NCBI GenBank assembly: GCA_030631505.1 | Contig: DAOVKX010000060.1 | Span: 1 to 6,282 of the forward strand | Direction: 5' to 3' | Origin: Candidatus Nanohaloarchaea archaeon | GTDB lineage: Archaea > EX4484-52 > DAOVKX01 | DNA: 6,282 nucleotides | Shown: one piece after another, positions 4,298-6,282 of the stretch | Position numbering within the stretch: the stretch's first letter is position 1 | How the letters are laid out: every line of letters starts with the position of its first letter | Made by a program: the position numbers and the translations under genes | The notes under the pieces: generated by a model | What the model saw: the letters and a program-made list of their open reading frames with translations, nothing else | Told to the model about the DNA's origin: nothing | The model's database searches: none

Positions 4298-5530
4298 TTA
4301 CGATTTAATTATCTTAACACTCTTTATCCCTTGTTTGGTAACTTTATCAACTTCAACTGTAACGTGTTTTAATTTTATTTTTTCTCCTTTTTTGGGAATT
4401 TTTTTGAGTCTGTGTTCAATAAACCCGGCAATAGTGTCAAAATGTCGTTCTTTTATGCCCAGACGAAACACTTTGTTTACCTCCTTAACAGAAGCCTTTG
4501 CATCAACTATGCTTAATTCTTCATTCACTTTCCTGATGTAAACGCTCTGCCTTTTGCTTTTATCAAAAATATCCCCGACAATTTCCTCCAGTATATCCTC
4601 GATTGTTACCAGCCCCATGACTGCGCCGTACTCATCAACCACTATAGCTAAAGGTATTTCCCTGCCTTCAAACTCAGAAAGCAAATCATCTATCTCCTTG
4701 GATTTCGGAACAAAATATGCAGGCCTTGCAACAGTCTTAACTTTTGCGTCCAGCTTTTTATTTTTGACATACTTTAAAACATCATCTACATCAAGTACGC
4801 CAATTATATTATTCCTGCTGTCAGAATAAACAGGATAAACAGAATACGGTGTTTTAACAACAAAATCAAGAACATCCTCCAATTTTGCTTCACCATTAAT
4901 CATGTCTACATCCGCTGCCGAAGTCATAATTTCTGTAACTTTCGTTCCTTCAAACTCCAGAACGTTATGCATCATCTCAGCAGACTCTTTATCTAAGATT
5001 CCTTCCTCAACACCCATTGTTACAATTGTTCTTAATTCCTCCTCTGAAAGTTGTTTCTCTTCTTTCGAGCCAAGCAGTTTCGACATTAATCGCGATATTA
5101 ACTCAAAAAATTTGACAAACGGCGACAAGGCATAAGACAACAATTCAATAGGACGGGCAATAATCAAAGATACTCTCTCTGCATTCTGGGCTGCAAATGT
5201 CTTTGGCGTTATCTCGCCAAACACCAGAATTAAAAAAGTCATAACTCCCGTAGCAATCCCAATACCACTGGAACCGAATAAATCAGTAAAAATCACTGTC
5301 GCAAAGGAAGCTGCACTGATATTAACCACATTATTCCCAATTAAGATTGTAATAATTAACCTGTGAGGATTTTGTTTTATGCGATATAAGGCATCTGAAC
5401 CTTTCTTTTTTTGCTTGGCCAAAGAGTTAACCTTAACCATATTAAGTGACATCAAAGCTGTCTCTACCCCTGAAAAAAAGGCAGACAACAGTATCAAGAA
5501 AAATAAAATTATAATTTGAGTCTCAAGCAT
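4298..5530 (-). CDS. CNNM/CorC-family membrane protein with CBS pair (HlyC/TlyC-type hemolysin homologue)
   Basis: A 410-aa protein with complete CNNM/CorC architecture. The N-terminal CNNM (DUF21) transmembrane domain spans about residues 5-150. Its family motifs are SAFFSGVETA (16-25), GNNVVN (65-70) and GEITPKTFA (105-113), where conserved polar residues line the ion site in characterised homologues. Two CBS domains follow (about 198-256 and 266-325); the second ends VVDEYGAVMGLVTIEDILEE (297-316). The C-terminal CorC_HlyC domain (about 335-407) includes DTIAGFIEH. Characterised bacterial and archaeal relatives are Mg2+ exporters gated by nucleotide binding to the CBS pair; the old hemolysin name reflects early annotation, not proven activity. 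The ATG has a modest AAGGT ribosome-binding site 6 bases upstream and a TATA-like element near 5564-5579. It is divergent from the YdjM-like gene and convergent with the Cys-rich gene. Confidence 0.93.
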   Translation of the reverse strand: MLETQIIILFFLILLSAFFSGVETALMSLNMVKVNSLAKQKKKGSDALYRIKQNPHRLIITILIGNNVVNISAASFATVIFTDLFGSSGIGIATGVMTFLILVFGEITPKTFAAQNAERVSLIIARPIELLSYALSPFVKFFELISRLMSKLLGSKEEKQLSEEELRTIVTMGVEEGILDKESAEMMHNVLEFEGTKVTEIMTSAADVDMINGEAKLEDVLDFVVKTPYSVYPVYSDSRNNIIGVLDVDDVLKYVKNKKLDAKVKTVARPAYFVPKSKEIDDLLSEFEGREIPLAIVVDEYGAVMGLVTIEDILEEIVGDIFDKSKRQSVYIRKVNEELSIVDAKASVKEVNKVFRLGIKERHFDTIAGFIEHRLKKIPKKGEKIKLKHVTVEVDKVTKQGIKSVKIIKS

Positions 5531-5563
5531 TTTACGACCTTTTTACTTATAATGAGAATCACA

Positions 5564-5579
5564 GATTAATATATTTATT
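5564..5579 (-). promoter_or_regulatory. TATA-like element for the CNNM/CorC gene
   Basis: Read on the minus strand, AATAAATATATTAATC is centred about 42 bases before the ATG that ends at 5530. This predicts a leader of about 15 bases, enough to hold the AAGGT ribosome-binding site at 5537-5541. The region is very A/T-rich, so the exact element is uncertain. Confidence 0.4.
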
Positions 5580-5627
5580 GAATTGCAAAAACACATAAAA
5601 TTTTGTTTAACAAAAAAGTCCAACAAA

Positions 5628-5636
5628 CTAATAAAC
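5628..5636 (+). promoter_or_regulatory. TATA-like element for a leaderless YdjM-like mRNA
   Basis: CTAATAAAC is centred about 25 bases before the ATG at 5657, the distance expected for a leaderless transcript. No Shine-Dalgarno sequence precedes the ATG. The surrounding DNA is A/T-rich, which weakens the call. Confidence 0.35.
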
Positions 5637-5656
5637 ATAAAAAATAAAATCAGAAT

Positions 5657-6160
5657 ATGTGCTTCGCAGTTACACATATCCTTGTTCCGATAATTTTAGT
5701 TGATTTAGTCAGAGACCACGTATTCAAAAAGCACAGAAGAATGCTGCCAAATAAATATATTCTTCTTGCAGGGATCGCGGGAATACTGCCTGATATAGAC
5801 ATAATAATTCGGGGCGTTATAGGAACATATTCTTACATTACACATTCATTAGTTCTCCCGATAATATTTTTTATTTTATCATTCATATCATACAAAAAAA
5901 TAGAACACAGAAAGTACTATAAAATATTTTTGATGTTCTCAGTCGGATTTTTTACTCACGTCATTTTAGATGTATTGGTTCACACCCCTTTGGAAAGCTC
6001 AATGATGCTGTTTTATCCGATTGGTAAAAGCATCACAGGTTTTGGCATAATGTCAATTGACAAATACGGCTTTATACCAATGGCTGCTCTGGATGGAGTC
6101 CTTTTATTGTTATGGCTAATCCATGAAGAAGTGACGCATAAAATATCTGATTTTTTATGA
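5657..6160 (+). CDS. YdjM/DUF457-like membrane-bound metal-dependent hydrolase
   Basis: A 167-aa integral membrane protein resembling the YdjM (DUF457) family, annotated as membrane-bound metal-dependent hydrolases; no substrate is established. Conserved polar residues lie in or next to membrane helices as the family requires: H7 in VTHILVP, GILPDIDII (42-50, with D46 and D48), THS (62-64, H63), and FFTHVILDVLVH (98-109, with H101, D105 and H109), followed by LFYP (118-121). Four or so hydrophobic segments are visible (about 5-19, 35-50, 65-79, 90-108), plus one near 140-155. It starts at ATG 5657 in a probable leaderless mRNA; in-frame upstream sequence is A-rich and unlike the family. Its TGA (6158-6160) overlaps the convergent gene's last codons by 6 bp. 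In E. coli ydjM is under LexA control; nothing here indicates that. Confidence 0.85.
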   Translation: MCFAVTHILVPIILVDLVRDHVFKKHRRMLPNKYILLAGIAGILPDIDIIIRGVIGTYSYITHSLVLPIIFFILSFISYKKIEHRKYYKIFLMFSVGFFTHVILDVLVHTPLESSMMLFYPIGKSITGFGIMSIDKYGFIPMAALDGVLLLLWLIHEEVTHKISDFL

Positions 6161-6282
6161 TTGTTTTTTCAGTAAAACAACTCTGCTCGCTTTAGATTCA
6201 TCAGCAATCTTATAGTTCAAGTGTTTTTGTAGTTCCTCCGCAAAATCTCGCACTTCCTGATGAACAGGCATCGCCTCATGAG
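6155..6282 (-). CDS. C-terminus of a truncated protein, possibly wyosine synthase TYW1/Taw1
   Basis: The last 42 complete codons of a minus-strand gene enter from the right edge and stop at TAA (complement of 6155-6157). The visible residues include MPVHQEVRDFAEELQKHL and end ESKASRVVLLKKQS. The pattern of a helix after P-x-H, a Tyr-x-Ile strand and then SRVVLL resembles, from memory, the C-terminus of archaeal TYW1/Taw1. That radical-SAM enzyme makes 4-demethylwyosine at G37 of tRNA-Phe. The radical-SAM CxxxCxxC core would lie outside the window, so this assignment is tentative; that a coding frame is present is more certain. Its stop overlaps the YdjM-like gene's end by 6 bp on the opposite strand. 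Confidence 0.5.
   Translation of the reverse strand, partial: HEAMPVHQEVRDFAEELQKHLNYKIADESKASRVVLLKKQS

Noticed and set aside
4335..5135. Plus-strand open frames of 68-91 aa inside the CNNM/CorC gene
   Set aside because: They are Ser/Thr-rich antisense shadows of a gene with full-length family motifs and have no start signals.

Overview
The window looks archaeal. It has an archaeal-type (class I) tRNA CCA-adding enzyme, an archaeal-length RNase Z, TATA boxes at leaderless distance (about 25-30 bases) before several start codons, and AT-rich intergenic DNA. Gene density is high, with convergent neighbours 14-17 bp apart or overlapping. Short hypothetical genes mixed with housekeeping RNA-processing genes would fit a small-genome, DPANN-like archaeon, but the sequence alone does not fix the lineage.

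Layout from left to right. The 3' part of an MgtC/SapB-family membrane protein (+) enters from the left edge. The CCA-adding enzyme (+, 497-1843) follows and converges on an unrecognised 140-aa protein (-, 1858-2280). That gene is divergent from RNase Z (+, 2348-3262), and a perfectly palindromic TATA box between them could serve both. A non-coding stretch of about 490 bases (3263-3751) comes next. It is not empty: it carries a TATA box flanked by a repeated 8-mer, a set of nested helices including a hairpin of about 27 paired positions, three exact copies of a 10-mer, and a GC-rich hairpin with a T6 tract. I read it as an independently transcribed structured RNA of about 365 nt of unknown family. 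Immediately downstream is a Cys-rich hypothetical protein (+, 3752-4280) with a strong Shine-Dalgarno site but an apparent 1-nt insertion in a G5 run. It converges on a CNNM/CorC-type CBS-pair transporter (-, 4298-5530). Divergent from that is a YdjM/DUF457-like membrane protein (+, 5657-6160). Its stop codon overlaps the end of a truncated minus-strand gene running off the right edge, possibly the wyosine synthase TYW1/Taw1.

Two genes belong to tRNA 3'-end maturation: RNase Z removes the 3' trailer and the CCA enzyme adds or repairs CCA. The truncated right-hand gene may be a tRNA-modification enzyme. MgtC and CNNM/CorC are both connected in the literature with divalent cation physiology, but they lie far apart in separate transcription units here. 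The most interesting part of the window is the structured non-coding region with its repeated 10-mer, together with the frameshifted Cys-rich gene that follows it.
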